Below are positions 42,462-51,396 of a stretch of 64,000 nucleotides of DNA, piece after piece. Each line of letters opens with the position of its first letter. Position 1 is the first letter of the stretch. The notes under the pieces were generated by a model that worked only from the letters and a program-made list of their open reading frames with translations, did no database searches and was not told the origin of the DNA. The DNA is from CAVZBW01 sp963778465 (lineage in GTDB: Bacteria; Actinomycetota; Acidimicrobiia; Acidimicrobiales; RAAP-2): positions 620,001-684,000 of the forward strand of contig CAVZUK010000003.1 in NCBI GenBank assembly GCA_963778465.1, read 5' to 3'. A program made the translations under genes and the position numbers.

Positions 42462-43829
42462 ATGGACCGTTCCACGGTTACAGGCGCATCACTGTACGAA
42501 GGTAACCGTGCTCGACCGCACCGCCATCGCCTTGTGTTGGGTCGGCGGGGCAGATACCGCGGCTTCCAGCCCACTAGTGGTCACGAGCGCAGGCCTCGAA
42601 CGATCGCCACCCTGGTCCTCGTCGCAGGTTTGGCCGCCTCTGCGTGTACGACGAGCGCTGCCGCCAGCACCCCTTCGGGGTCGACCAGAAGCGCGGCCGA
42701 CGGATCTCTCCCGATGCCGACACTGGCAAGGGTCCAAAGGACCATCCGCCAGTTCCAGGACGTAAACCACACCCCTGGGGTCTTGGTCGGCATTTGGAGC
42801 CCGAGAGGCACCTTCGTCTCGGCGACCGGTGTCGCCGATCTTGCCACCCGGGCTCCGCTCCGCCCCGACATGCAGTTCAAGATCGCCAGCCAGACCAAGA
42901 CCTTCACGTCCAACCTGATCCTCCAGCTGGTCGGGGAGGGGAAGGTGTCCCTTGGTGACCACATCTCCAAGTGGGTGGCGGGCGTCCCTAACGGCGACCA
43001 GATCACCATCCGAGAACTGTTGAACCATACGAGTGGTCTGGCGGACGGCTTCACCTCGCCAAGTGTCCAGGCGAAGGTGCCCAGCGGCTGCACGCCAGAA
43101 GAACTCCTCTCCGCTGAGGCGCAGTTTCCTCCGGTGGCACCTCCTGGCGTCAAGTGGTCCTACAGCAACTACGGCTACAACCTGCTGGGGCGGGTCGTGG
43201 AGCTGGTCACGGGCGAGTCTTTGAGCGCGGCGATCGAGCAGCGCATCGCTCGGCCATTGCATCTCCACCGGACGCTGTTGCCCACCTCGGGCAGCGGTCT
43301 GAGCGCGCCCTTCGCCCACGGGTACGGCACGGGTGACGTGGGCCCCACCCAGGCGCCGGTTGCGAGCGACGACGCCAGCGACCTTCCAGCATCGTGTCTG
43401 TGGGCGCATGGGGGCATGGTCTCGACGCTTTCGGACATGCGGATCTGGTCACGTGCCCTGGCGACGGGTGCGCTGCTCAAGCCAGCGGTCTGGAGGGAGG
43501 CGAAGAAAGACGCGGTTCCCTTCGTGTTCTCCGGGGACTACAACGGTCCCGGCCGGTGGCACTACGGATTGGGATTCGTCGAGTCCGGCGGGTTCATTGG
43601 CGCGGAAGGCAGCTTTGCCGGCTACGAGTCGGCCACCATGTACTCGCCAACCCGGAAGACAACGATCGAAGTGGTCTCCACCAAGCTGGCCAACGCCATC
43701 ACGCCCCCACCGATGGTTCAGGCTCTCGCTATGGATCTGTACGGCACGCACCTCGGTTTCGGGCTGACTCCTTCCCAGGCTCTCCAGCCCAACAGTTTTG
43801 GCTCGACTGATACGGGTGCTGGCGAATGA
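42462..43829 (+). CDS. Serine hydrolase, class C beta-lactamase/DD-peptidase family, putative lipoprotein
   Basis: A 455-residue protein. The nucleophile motif KIASQTKTF (SxxK) and YSNYGYN (YxN) are present, with HGGMVSTLSDM as the third box. Residues about 45-60 (TLVLVAGLAASAC) look like a lipoprotein signal with lipobox Cys, though about 45 residues precede it, so the true start may be further in. ATG 42462 has a GAGGAGGG ribosome site. Family members include D-Ala-D-Ala carboxypeptidases, esterases and beta-lactamases; which of these applies is not visible. It is the last island gene before the right repeat. Confidence 0.85.
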   Translation: MDRSTVTGASLYEGNRARPHRHRLVLGRRGRYRGFQPTSGHERRPRTIATLVLVAGLAASACTTSAAASTPSGSTRSAADGSLPMPTLARVQRTIRQFQDVNHTPGVLVGIWSPRGTFVSATGVADLATRAPLRPDMQFKIASQTKTFTSNLILQLVGEGKVSLGDHISKWVAGVPNGDQITIRELLNHTSGLADGFTSPSVQAKVPSGCTPEELLSAEAQFPPVAPPGVKWSYSNYGYNLLGRVVELVTGESLSAAIEQRIARPLHLHRTLLPTSGSGLSAPFAHGYGTGDVGPTQAPVASDDASDLPASCLWAHGGMVSTLSDMRIWSRALATGALLKPAVWREAKKDAVPFVFSGDYNGPGRWHYGLGFVESGGFIGAEGSFAGYESATMYSPTRKTTIEVVSTKLANAITPPPMVQALAMDLYGTHLGFGLTPSQALQPNSFGSTDTGAGE

Positions 43830-44040
43830 CAGGTCGCTGGCGCCCCAGGCGATGAGCAACCACCAGATGAGCGAGTGGCCAGCTGCCAGCGCACGATCTG
43901 GCGTCGTTGACCAGTCGCAAGCTGGCCTCAAGGAGTTGTGGAACGTCGCTGGCCTTCACCACCATGAGATCAAGCCATCGAGGCTGGGAACGTGGCGGAA
44001 ATCCAGACAGCCATGGCGGGCGTACTCTCGTAGAAATGAC

Positions 44041-44068
44041 AAGGTGCCGGCCCTCTGGCCGGCGCCTT
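44041..44068. terminator. Strong GC-rich hairpin
   Basis: AAGGTGCCGGCC and GGCCGGCGCCTT pair over twelve bases with one mismatch around a CTCT loop. The following plus-strand sequence TCAGTCTTTGTT is moderately T-rich. It could end transcription from the serine hydrolase gene about 210 bp upstream, or act in both directions since the outer bases are AA/TT. Confidence 0.5.
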
Positions 44069-44475
44069 CAGTCTTTGTTGCAGATCTGCCAGCCAACTGC
44101 AACGGAGAGTAACCGCTGGCTGGTGTCGGGCTCTCGCAGGGCTGGAACCCTTAGTCGGCCCTGCGAGTGCAGCGGGAGCAACGCGGAAGCTTCCCACTCG
44201 AAGCGTCCGCGTGCTCAGATGATGGAACTAGCCCCGACCCGCCTCGCCCATTTGTAATCGCATGACTGCTCCCTGCCGAGCGCGCTCATACAGGGCGTCG
44301 GTCACTAGAGAGAGGGGCTATGCGACTTCGCACCGCCGAAGACTCACCCCGGTCACCGAATCGTAGGTGTCATCCTCGACACGGCCATCCCATATGACAT
44401 CCCATATCCGTGCAGGTTCTGACCAGGGACCAGATGGCGGGCTAACACGAAACGCCTGGTCAGGTAGTGGCTGGT

Positions 44476-44497
44476 TGTCTGTGGTTGGCCACAGACA
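44476..44497. repeat. Perfect 9-bp inverted repeat beside the right att copy
   Basis: TGTCTGTGG, loop TTGG, CCACAGACA. The nearest base of the att-like repeat is 11 bp away. Structure and position fit a binding site for a recombinase accessory protein, but a chance hairpin cannot be excluded. Confidence 0.55.
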
Positions 44498-44507
44498 GGG
44501 ACTTGCT

Positions 44508-44554
44508 CGCACTCGTAATGCGCAGGTCAGGAGTTCAAGTCTCCTCCCAGGCTC
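44508..44554 (+). repeat. Att-like direct repeat, distal copy
   Basis: This is 45/47 identical to the 3' part of tRNA-Thr at 38016-38062. The two differences (GAA to AAG in the T loop) keep a consensus T loop, so this copy may derive from the tRNA gene of a former host. No 5' half of a tRNA precedes it, so it is not a functional gene. Confidence 0.88.
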
Positions 44555-44649
44555 CACATACATCCAGCTAGTGACCACTACCTCCGTCGCGTGGGTGGAG
44601 TAGTACCGGGCCGCATGCGCGCTGTGTGCGCGCCGTTCCTGGAGGCTAG

Positions 44650-45260
44650 GCATTTTGGGGGCGCCGGGGAGCACTCGTTGAAGCGCCGCAGCGACTACCA
44701 AGGTCCCTTCCGGAGCGGGAAAGACGAGCGAACCTTGATTCTGTCCCGTGAGACCCCTCTCGCTGAGGTGCAAGGCCAGCATCTCGATGAGCACCTGAGG
44801 TGGCGCCAGTGTGCGCATCCCAGCGGGGGACTTCGGAGGGCCCACGACCGTGCGAGCCCGTTCGTCGCGCGCCACCGTACTCGGGGTGCTTGCGCAACCA
44901 GGCCAGGGGGTCCATCGTGTTGTCGACCGCCACCGCATCTCTCCCTTCGTGGAACTTGGAACGTCCTTGAAGGTTGATGCGGTGGTCGTCGCGAGTGTGG
45001 GACCTCAGTTGCTCAGGTCGCCCGGGCCCGTACGCCACGTCTGTGGACGTGACTTCGCCGATCGCCGCAAGCTCATCAGCCGTAAGTACGGATCGGCTGC
45101 GAGACGGGCCAAGCGAGGGGAGGCCGGTCCTCCGCTTCCCGTCTTTTCCGGTTGGGCATGGCGACCGCCGGATCAGCTCTGAGTCGACTGCGAACTCAAG
45201 GCAATACATCAACCGGCTCCACGCAACCTGCGTGGAGACGCGGGAGGAGCCAGCCTGGTG
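44650..45260 (-). pseudogene. Degenerate tyrosine (phage-type) integrase
   Basis: Fragments in two minus-strand frames resemble an actinobacterial integrase: RLMYCLEFAVDSELIRRSPC (core-binding domain end), RSVLTADELAAIGEV (start of the catalytic domain) and AGMRTLAPPQVLIEMLALHLS then LVFPAPEGTL (middle of the catalytic domain). At least one frameshift lies near 44880-44990, and the final part with the RHxxR-type triad and catalytic Tyr is missing before the att copy at 44554. The gene therefore cannot work. It may be the integrase of this element or of a neighbouring, tandem one. Confidence 0.65.
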
Positions 45261-45431
45261 TCGACGATTAGTGGCTGCTGCCGACGCCGCCTGATCGCCA
45301 CGTTGCGCGCCGCGGCAGATGTACTGGAGGACCCAGAGGCCGATCCCGGATTTGCAGTGACGGCTGCTGAGGAAGCCGTCGTCGAGGCCCATGCCCTGGG
45401 CGATCTACGGGGCCAGGAGAACCTACGATGA
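45258..45431 (+). CDS. Small acidic helical protein, 57 residues, hypothetical
   Basis: GTG 45258 is preceded by GGGAGGAG at a good distance and opens a 58-codon frame ending TGA 45431. The peptide begins with a basic Cys-containing stretch (SGCCRRRLIATLRAAAD) and continues with an acidic helix (EDPEADPGFAVTAAEEAVVEAHALGDL). Third positions are GC-rich, as in real genes here. It overlaps only the very edge of the integrase remnant on the other strand. No family recognised. Confidence 0.45.
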   Translation: MSTISGCCRRRLIATLRAAADVLEDPEADPGFAVTAAEEAVVEAHALGDLRGQENLR

Positions 45432-45474
45432 CTAGGGCCCCATGGGCGTGCGTTCTGTAAGCTCGACACCTGCC

Positions 45475-46152
45475 ATGGACATCGTCATCGTCGGAGGTCA
45501 CGGTCAGGTCGCGTTGCTCATGGCCAAGCTCCTCAGCGGGCGCGGCGACCGCGTGCATGGCGTGATCCGCAAGGCCGACCAGGCGCCCGATCTCGAGCGT
45601 GCGGGCGCTGAGCCCGTGATCGCCGACTTCGTGCGCGACGACCTTTCCGACGCGGTGACCGGGGCGGATGCCGTGGTGTTCGCCGCCGGGTCCGCGCAGG
45701 GGACCGGCGCCGAAGGCAAGCAGACCGTCGACCTTGGCGGGGCGGTCAAGCTCATCGACGCGGCCCGAGCAGGCGGGATCAAGCGCTACGTGCTGATCAG
45801 CGCGATCGGCGTCCGGAACGCTGAAGAACCGCCGCTGGTCAGGGTGCCCCTCAAGGCTGTCCGGATGCTCTGGCCGGAGATGCGTGCCTACTTCGCGGCC
45901 AAGGCCGAGTCCGAGGACCGTGTGCGGGCCAGCGGCCTGGATTTCACCATCGTTCGCCCTGGCCGGCTCACGGACCACCCCGCCCGCGGCTTGATCTCCG
46001 CCGCGCCGCATGTCCGTACCTACGGCAAGGTGAGCCGGGGCGACGTCGCCGCCACGATCGTCGAGTCGCTGCACGCTCCCAACACGATCGGTAAGACGTT
46101 CTCGGTCATCGCCGGCGACCGGCCCATCGCCCAAGCCGTGGCCGGCCTCTGA
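45475..46152 (+). CDS. NAD(P)-binding protein, atypical short-chain dehydrogenase family
   Basis: A 225-residue Rossmann protein starting MDIVIVGGHGQVALLMAKLL, a GxxGxxG-type nucleotide-binding loop (GGHGQVA). ADAVVFAAGSAQGTG, KRYVLISAIGV and LDFTIVRPGRLTD follow the pattern of the atypical SDR group that includes flavin reductase-like and NmrA/HSCARG-like proteins. The catalytic Tyr-x-x-x-Lys is replaced by a MRAYFAAKAESE stretch, so Tyr and Lys are present four residues apart. The substrate is unknown. ATG 45475 starts right at the first strand; an ATG at 45442 is possible. It lies just outside the island. Confidence 0.85.
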   Translation: MDIVIVGGHGQVALLMAKLLSGRGDRVHGVIRKADQAPDLERAGAEPVIADFVRDDLSDAVTGADAVVFAAGSAQGTGAEGKQTVDLGGAVKLIDAARAGGIKRYVLISAIGVRNAEEPPLVRVPLKAVRMLWPEMRAYFAAKAESEDRVRASGLDFTIVRPGRLTDHPARGLISAAPHVRTYGKVSRGDVAATIVESLHAPNTIGKTFSVIAGDRPIAQAVAGL

Positions 46153-46549
46153 CGCACTCCTCGGAGCCAGCGCCGGTCGGAGAGCTCGAAGGCGCTCTGA
46201 GCAAGGCGACAGCGCGACACAGGATACCTAAACCCGATCAGCCGGCGTTGATGATAGAACGCCATCCAGCTTTCGCTAGATCGAGCGCAGGAGGCGTCAG
46301 GTTGGAACCGAAGGCGCGCCTTTTTCGCCAAAGACAGACCGAAAAGGCCGATTTTTGAGTCGAATGGCTCACCGCATCCCAGTTTTCTGGGCAAGGGCGC
46401 ACGCTTCGGGGTGGGGCAAGGATGGGGCGGGACTGGACCCCGACTAAGAGCGGAAATAGAGCAGAAGTCGCCCAGCTGGGGCGCTGCCGAGCGGAGAAGT
46501 CACCCGGCGGCGGACGGCGAAGCACATTTCGCACAGGCAGACTGACGAG
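46153..46549. other. Intergenic region with no supported gene
   Basis: About 400 bp, locally AT-richer around 46310-46350 (CCTTTTTCGCC, GATTTTTGAG). Frames on both strands lack coding character, and no clear promoter or hairpin was found. Confidence 0.5.
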
Positions 46550-47500
46550 ATGCCGGGACTCTTCCCTCGCAGCGAGCCGCACGAGTCCGGTCTCCTGGAC
46601 GTGGGCGACGGCCAGCTCATCTACTGGGAGGTCCGGGGGAACCCCGGTGGCAAGCCGGCGGTGGTTCTTCATGGGGGCCCCGGCTCGGGCTGTTCGACCG
46701 ACAGCGGACGCATGTTCGATCCGGAGGTCTACCGGATTGTCCTGTTCGACCAGCGCGGAGCCGGCCGCAGCCGTCCCCGAGTGGGCCCGTACACCGACAT
46801 GTCTGCGAACACCACCGGTGATCTCGTCTCGGATATCGAGATTCTTCGGGAGTTTCTCGGCATCGAGCGTTGGGTTGTGCGGGGTGTGTCTTGGGGGGTG
46901 ACGCTCGGCCTCGTGTATGCCGAGACCTATCCCGAGCGGGTGGTGGCCATGGTGCTGTCGTCGGTGACCACGACGCGGCCAAAGGACATCCGCTGGCTCT
47001 ATCACGAGGTCGGGCGCCATTACCCGGAGGCGTGGCACCGGTTTTGTGAAGGCGTCCCAGAGAACGAGCGTGGTGAACTGGTGGCGGCCTACCACCGGCT
47101 TCTCCACGTGCAGCCTGAGCTGGATATCCGTGAACGGGCTGCCCGGAAGTGGTGTGACTGGGAGGACGCCGTTTCGCCCATGCCAGGGGGCGCCCCCAAC
47201 CCCCGCTACGACGACCCGGCCTTCCGGATGACCTTCGGCCGGATCGTGACGCACTACTTCCACCACCGCGCGTGGCTGGCCGAGGACCAGATCCTCGACG
47301 GCGCTTACCGGCTTGAGGGCCTTCCCGCAGTACTCATCCATGGTCGCCTTGACCTCGGTGGTCCCCTCGACGTCGCCTGGGAGCTGGCCAGGGTCTGGTC
47401 GGGCGCCGAGCTAAAGGTCGTGGAGACCGGTCACATCGGTGGCGACACGATGACGGCTGCCATTGTCGAATCGGCACAGCGATTCGCTACGCTCACCTGA
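46550..47500 (+). CDS. pip: Proline iminopeptidase
   Basis: A 316-residue alpha/beta hydrolase of peptidase family S33. VLHGGPGSG is the oxyanion motif, LFDQRGAGRS the following strand typical of proline iminopeptidase, GVSWGVTLGL the nucleophile elbow with Ser at about residue 111, GRLDLGGP the acid Asp, and TGHIGGD the His. It removes N-terminal proline from peptides in the cytoplasm. Length is right for the short monomeric type. ATG 46550 fits; no operon partner is visible. Confidence 0.9.
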   Translation: MPGLFPRSEPHESGLLDVGDGQLIYWEVRGNPGGKPAVVLHGGPGSGCSTDSGRMFDPEVYRIVLFDQRGAGRSRPRVGPYTDMSANTTGDLVSDIEILREFLGIERWVVRGVSWGVTLGLVYAETYPERVVAMVLSSVTTTRPKDIRWLYHEVGRHYPEAWHRFCEGVPENERGELVAAYHRLLHVQPELDIRERAARKWCDWEDAVSPMPGGAPNPRYDDPAFRMTFGRIVTHYFHHRAWLAEDQILDGAYRLEGLPAVLIHGRLDLGGPLDVAWELARVWSGAELKVVETGHIGGDTMTAAIVESAQRFATLT

Positions 47501-47572
47501 CCGTCGTTCGAACCGAGCCCAGGGCGACTCGGCTCTCATCGCGGCCCGCCCCAGCTGTCGGGCCAAGGCCGG

Positions 47573-48067
47573 TCAAGGATTGGAGGCGGTGAGGCGACCC
47601 TCGATCGCCTTGACCTCGCTCGCCGGGAAGTTCACATAGCAGAGCCAGGAACAGGCGGGTGGGCCCCCCGCCGAGCTGTCGAGGGGGCTGCACTCCCACT
47701 TCCAACGCTTCTCAGGTTCGGGGATTTCAGTCGGGTCGTCGCCGAAAAAGCCGCCGGGAACCGACCCGATGATGTGGTGGTAGACCGCGTCTCGAGGACC
47801 GCCCTCCAGGACTCGCCGTGCGAACTTCGCATAATCGCTCGGGTCCGGGAAGGAAAGGAACATGTCCTGAAAGCCGCGATCGAAGCCATGGGCCTGGCAG
47901 CTTTCGGCGGTGCGGATCCCGATCCGCCAACATGCACGGACGAGGTCGGCGATCTCCACGTCGATGCACGTCGAGTACCCGCCTTCGCTGACATGGACCA
48001 CCGGGTGGTCACTGTCACCGCCGCATGCATCGCACTTGGCAAAGCGTTGATGAGAGACGTCGGCCAT
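47573..48067 (-). CDS. Conserved-looking hypothetical protein with CxxC
   Basis: A 164-residue protein starting MADVSHQRFAKCDACGGDSDH, with a possible half zinc site CDACGG. The middle has VEIADLVRACWRIGIRTAESCQAHG, a pattern I have seen in actinobacterial and phage hypotheticals where a Cys lies in an SCQ turn; the end has PACSWLCYVNFP. I do not know a function. High third-position GC and an even codon pattern make it a likely real gene. It is convergent with the pip gene. Confidence 0.6.
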   Translation of the reverse strand: MADVSHQRFAKCDACGGDSDHPVVHVSEGGYSTCIDVEIADLVRACWRIGIRTAESCQAHGFDRGFQDMFLSFPDPSDYAKFARRVLEGGPRDAVYHHIIGSVPGGFFGDDPTEIPEPEKRWKWECSPLDSSAGGPPACSWLCYVNFPASEVKAIEGRLTASNP

Positions 48068-48575
48068 CGTGACTAACCCTCCGCTACTCGGTGCTCGATC
48101 CGGCGCCAGGCACTTCAGCTCGTAGGAGCAGTCGGCTTCGGCGACGGTAGGCTGAACGCCCTCCGGGCGTCAAGGGCTCGGCCACCGACAGTTCCCGCTG
48201 ACGTGTCCCGGCAGCTGGTCGGTACGTCCGTGGATTCGCTCCGGTTGGTTCATGATGCCGCATCACCGGGCGTGTGTTGCTCTCGGTATCGAACCATGAA
48301 CTTCACCATGACGACAATGACCGACGGTCCGCGACTGCGCCGCTGGGCCCCTCGATGTCCAAGGGTTGACGCCCAGGTGCATCCTCTCGAATGTCGTCGA
48401 GTCTCTTCGGCGCTCTGGCGGCGGGCGGAATGCAGCCATCGGGCAACTAGTATGGGCTTGTCGCAGATCGCCCATGGGGCCAGGACCGTCAACCATGACG
48501 GAGGGCCTCAGAGCGACGGGATTGGTTCTCGCTCGGTTTGCCGGCACCCTAGGGAAACGGGACCCATTGCCCAGT
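48068..48575. other. Intergenic region ahead of the second sigma factor
   Basis: About 500 bp with no supported gene. It probably holds the promoter of the sigma gene. An ATG at 48495 in the sigma frame lies in it and could move the gene start upstream by 27 codons. Confidence 0.45.
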
Positions 48576-49481
48576 ATGCATGTGGCGGCGCCCGAGGAAG
48601 ACCTGCTGGGTCTCTACCTCCAAGACATCGGCCGTCATTCACTTCTGACGAGGGACGACGAAGTACGGCTGGCCCAGATGGCCCAGGCCGGGCGGGAGGC
48701 CCGAACGGAGCTCGGGGCGCTTGGGGGGATTACCCCAACTCGCGTGCGCGAGTTACGACGGATCGTACAAACAGGGAAGGCGGCGGCGGAGACCTTCACC
48801 AATGGCAACCTCCGTCTTGTGGTCTCGATCGCCAGGAAATACCAGACCACCGATATGGCCCTCCTGGATCTGGTGCAGGAGGGCAACGTCGGGCTCATGT
48901 ACGCGGTGGAAAAGTTCGACTGGCGCAAGGGCTTCAAGTTCTCGACCTACGCCACCTGGTGGATTCGCCAGTCGATTACACGGGGTATTGCCAACGGCGG
49001 CCGGACCATCCGTTTACCCGTGCATGCCCGCAACCTCCTCCACCAAGTTGCCAGGTCACGAGCGCGCCTCGAAGCCGAGCGCGGTCGGCCCGTCAGTAGG
49101 ACTGAGCTCGCCGCCGATCTCGACGTTAGCCCCGAGAAAATCGTCGAGATCCTCCGTCATCGTGTCGCGCCGGCTTCATTTTCCCAACCCTTGCGTCACG
49201 ACAGTGACGCCGAGCTGGGTGACCTCCTTGAGGACCACGACGCGGTGTCCCCGTTCGAGGCGGCCGCCAAGGCGCTTCTCTCAGGCGAGGTCGCGGGGAT
49301 GCTGGCCAACCTCAATGAACGTGAGCTTGAAGTCATCCATCTGAGGTTTGGTTTCGACAGCGGCGAGCCTCGCACCCTCGAGGAGGTCGGTCACCGATTT
49401 GGCCTCACCCGAGAGCGGATTCGCCAGATCGAAGCCCGAGCCATCACAAAACTCCGTCAGACCAAGGCGGGCACACCCTAA
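48576..49481 (+). CDS. Sigma-70 family sigma factor, group 2 (second copy)
   Basis: A 301-residue sigma factor parallel to the one at 24.2 kb. LLGLYLQDIGRHSLLTRDDEVRLAQ is region 1.2; NLRLVVSIARKYQTTDMALLDLVQEGNVGLMYAVEKFDWRKG (read in pieces) is region 2; region 4 ends TLEEVGHRFGLTRERIRQIEARAITKLR. It shares most residues with the first copy but is clearly divergent in region 3. Base composition is a little lower in GC. ATG 48576 puts eight residues before region 1.2; ATG 48495 is an alternative. Accessory surroundings suggest a stress or acquired factor. Confidence 0.85.
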   Translation: MHVAAPEEDLLGLYLQDIGRHSLLTRDDEVRLAQMAQAGREARTELGALGGITPTRVRELRRIVQTGKAAAETFTNGNLRLVVSIARKYQTTDMALLDLVQEGNVGLMYAVEKFDWRKGFKFSTYATWWIRQSITRGIANGGRTIRLPVHARNLLHQVARSRARLEAERGRPVSRTELAADLDVSPEKIVEILRHRVAPASFSQPLRHDSDAELGDLLEDHDAVSPFEAAAKALLSGEVAGMLANLNERELEVIHLRFGFDSGEPRTLEEVGHRFGLTRERIRQIEARAITKLRQTKAGTP

Positions 49482-50132
49482 GTTGTCGGACTGCTCCTCA
49501 GGTAGGGACCCTGGTCCCTGTTCGAAATGATTGGGTCGGGAGGCCCCGCCAGTCTGGGAAACCTCAGAAGCTCCCGCTAGTGGTGACGACGAAGTGAGCG
49601 ACTTGGGCGACAGGCCCAGGACGGAGAGAGGGAGGACGTTCGGGCCTGTCGCTTCTTCAGGGTAACGGGCAAGCTCCGCCGACACACGACACAGTCCGGG
49701 CACCCCCCTCGGCGCCAGGACTCGTGTCGCTACCCTCTCTCTCCCAGGCGTGATTTTCCATAGCCACGCCTTAGGGACATTCTTCCCTGAACTGACCGAC
49801 TGGTAATACCCGAGGCTCTCCGGTTGCCACCCTGCTCAGCGAGCATGAGCGATGAGAGCCTTGAAGTTCCTACGCCGAACACGCCGCTGGACAGCCAAGG
49901 TTCGGAAAGGGCCAGCAGCGCACGACCGGAGGACGTTGCCAGTGCTCCAGCAGTAGTTCGGAACCTATGGGCCGAGCACTTGGTTGCAACGTGGATGGAG
50001 GATCGTTAGTCAACTGTTCGAGGCGACCTGCGAGCGAGCGGCGATGGACGAGCGCGACCACTTCGTTGCCGTAGCCAGAGGGTAGCTGTGAAGGAGGGGA
50101 CGGCAGGACGCGCAGCGTCGTTCGGCTCGAGC
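49482..50132. other. Gene-poor stretch after the second sigma gene
   Basis: It holds a short hairpin AGGGACC-CT-GGTCCCT near 49505-49520 and the stronger terminator-like repeat at 49607-49652. No protein gene is supported. Confidence 0.5.
49607..49652 (+). terminator. 11-bp perfect inverted repeat, terminator-like
   Basis: GCGACAGGCCC (49607-49617) and GGGCCTGTCGC (49642-49652) are exact reverse complements, with a 24-base purine-rich loop and a TTCTTC tract after the second arm. It lies 125 bp after the sigma-factor stop and may end its transcript. Confidence 0.55.
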
Positions 50133-50348
50133 TCAGCCCCTTAGATGAGCGATGTGATTGCTGCGTCGTTCGGCCTCGAGCCAAGCGCCGGCTCGGGTCA
50201 GCTGGTCCTCGCCGGGGACGTGGCTGAGCCCAACTGGGGTGTCGGCGCGCATGCCACACCTCCGGCAAACCGCCATCCGTCCATTGGTCTCAGGGAGATG
50301 ATGCTTGTCGAGCTGGTTTCCCAATCGGATTGCTTCGGTTGAGGTCAT
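50133..50348 (-). CDS. Small protein with CRRCG motif, hypothetical
   Basis: ATG 50348 is preceded by GGGAGGAACG, a good ribosome site, and encodes 71 residues: a polar N terminus, MAVCRRCGMRADTP (single CxxC), and a C-terminal helix with DQLTRAGAWLEAER. The CxxC suggests a zinc or redox half-site that may need a partner. No family recognised. Confidence 0.5.
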   Translation of the reverse strand: MTSTEAIRLGNQLDKHHLPETNGRMAVCRRCGMRADTPVGLSHVPGEDQLTRAGAWLEAERRSNHIAHLRG

Positions 50349-50415
50349 CGTTCCTCCCGAGCTGGTGTAATCCCAGCTTATGAGCATGGACAGACAGGTG
50401 TGACGGGGTTTCCCC

Positions 50416-50679
50416 TCAGTCCTGCAACTGGGCCAGTTGCTCCCGTAGGCGTGCTTGCTGTTCCTCGAAGTCCTCGAACCCGATGGCACCTTCGCTCAGA
50501 GCCCCTTGGAGGGCGACGATTCGATCGATCAGCTCAGCTTCGCTGACCACCGGGGCGCCTCCATGGTGGAGATCCGCCTGTGACCGTCTCTCGGTCTTTC
50601 GCAGGACCTTGGCTTCAGCCTTCCGTCTCTTGGCCTGTTCGCGATCTCGCTTTCCGTGGGTCTGCTTGGGCCTGCTCAT
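50416..50679 (-). CDS. Small basic coiled-coil protein
   Basis: ATG 50679 encodes 87 residues: a very basic first half (SRPKQTHGKRDREQAKRRKA) and a glutamine/leucine-rich helical second half (LSEGAIGFEDFEEQQARLREQL). Proteins starting (S)KPKQTxGKRxRE are common small basic proteins in bacteria and may bind nucleic acids; here the C-terminal helix could drive dimerisation. It follows the 71-residue CxxC gene's strand orientation (upstream of it by 67 bp), so the two may be co-transcribed. Confidence 0.55.
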   Translation of the reverse strand: MSRPKQTHGKRDREQAKRRKAEAKVLRKTERRSQADLHHGGAPVVSEAELIDRIVALQGALSEGAIGFEDFEEQQARLREQLAQLQD

Positions 50680-51225
50680 TGCGGACTCGAATGTCCGGCC
50701 GTCGCAAACGCTCGCGTTCGCTGTGACATGCGGTGGGCCCTTCTGCCACGCATCGTCAGCCAACGACAAGCTCTTAGTCACTCGACCTGCGCGACTCGGA
50801 CCGAGCGTTCTCCACCGTACTGCCTTCGAAGCAATGGCGAGATCCTGCAATACTCTCGTCGGCGAGCATTCGGGCGCACGCAGCCTCCCGAAACAGCGTG
50901 GATATCTGAATGCGGATCACGGCCAGATTCTCACGTAGATGCGCCAAAGCTCGGGGTCCAGGTCAGGTGGACCGTAACCCGGGATAGGACACCACCACCT
51001 GGGCAGGAGCCGGTTCAAATTCAGAGATCACGATCAGCGGTGGCTCGCCATCACCGACGGGTCTCTCGCAGAAGCGGGTTCCATGTGCCAACGGTCGGCC
51101 CGTCGATCGCCACCGACTCGCGCGCAGATCCCTCTTTTGGGAGGCGCGACGGCCTGGTTGCGGGCCTCACCCTCGGGTTTGTTTTGGCTGGGTATCTGCT
51201 GTGTGCCGAGATCGGTACGCGGGAC
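50680..51225. other. Gene-poor stretch
   Basis: No frame on either strand shows family resemblance. Apparent long frames here are on both strands at once and lack third-position GC bias. Confidence 0.45.
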
Positions 51226-51396
51226 CTAGGGCCATTGCTGACCTTCGAGGATCTCGTAGGCGAGCCGGATGCAGTCCGGGCAGATGTAGGCCCACTCGGG
51301 CGTCCGACCAGTTGGCGTCCCTTGAAGTGGCGCAAGTCGCAGAAGGAGCACCTTGGATCCTCCGCTACGAGCGCATTTGTTGCACTGCCAAGGCAT
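51226..51396 (-). pseudogene. ClpX-type zinc-finger mini-protein, probably frameshifted
   Basis: The minus strand ends with PEWAYICPDCIRLAYEILEGQQWP, which matches the second half of the ClpX-type C4 zinc domain. One frame gives a continuous 56-residue product from ATG 51396 with CNKC far upstream. The neighbouring frame instead reads RCSFCDLRHFKGRQLV, the proper ClpX-like first half, and has much higher third-position GC until about 51300, where the frames must switch. A one-base shift in a once normal gene is the better reading. Free-standing proteins of this type are known in actinomycetes. Confidence 0.4.

Larger units (their letters stand above)
43830..44507. other. Non-coding right end of the island
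   Basis: No protein gene is supported. It includes a terminator-like hairpin (44041-44068) and, 10 bp before the right att copy, a perfect 9-bp inverted repeat TGTCTGTGG-TTGG-CCACAGACA (44476-44497) that could be an integrase or excisionase arm site. Confidence 0.5.
38016..44554. mobile_element. Genomic island inserted at the 3' end of tRNA-Thr
   Basis: A 47-bp direct repeat bounds about 6.4 kb of accessory DNA. Cargo in order: broken HNH nuclease, broken companion gene, dienelactone hydrolase, MarR regulator and cupin protein, and a secreted serine hydrolase. No intact integrase lies inside; a degenerate tyrosine integrase is found immediately outside the right repeat. The island is therefore probably immobile now. 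Confidence 0.75.
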
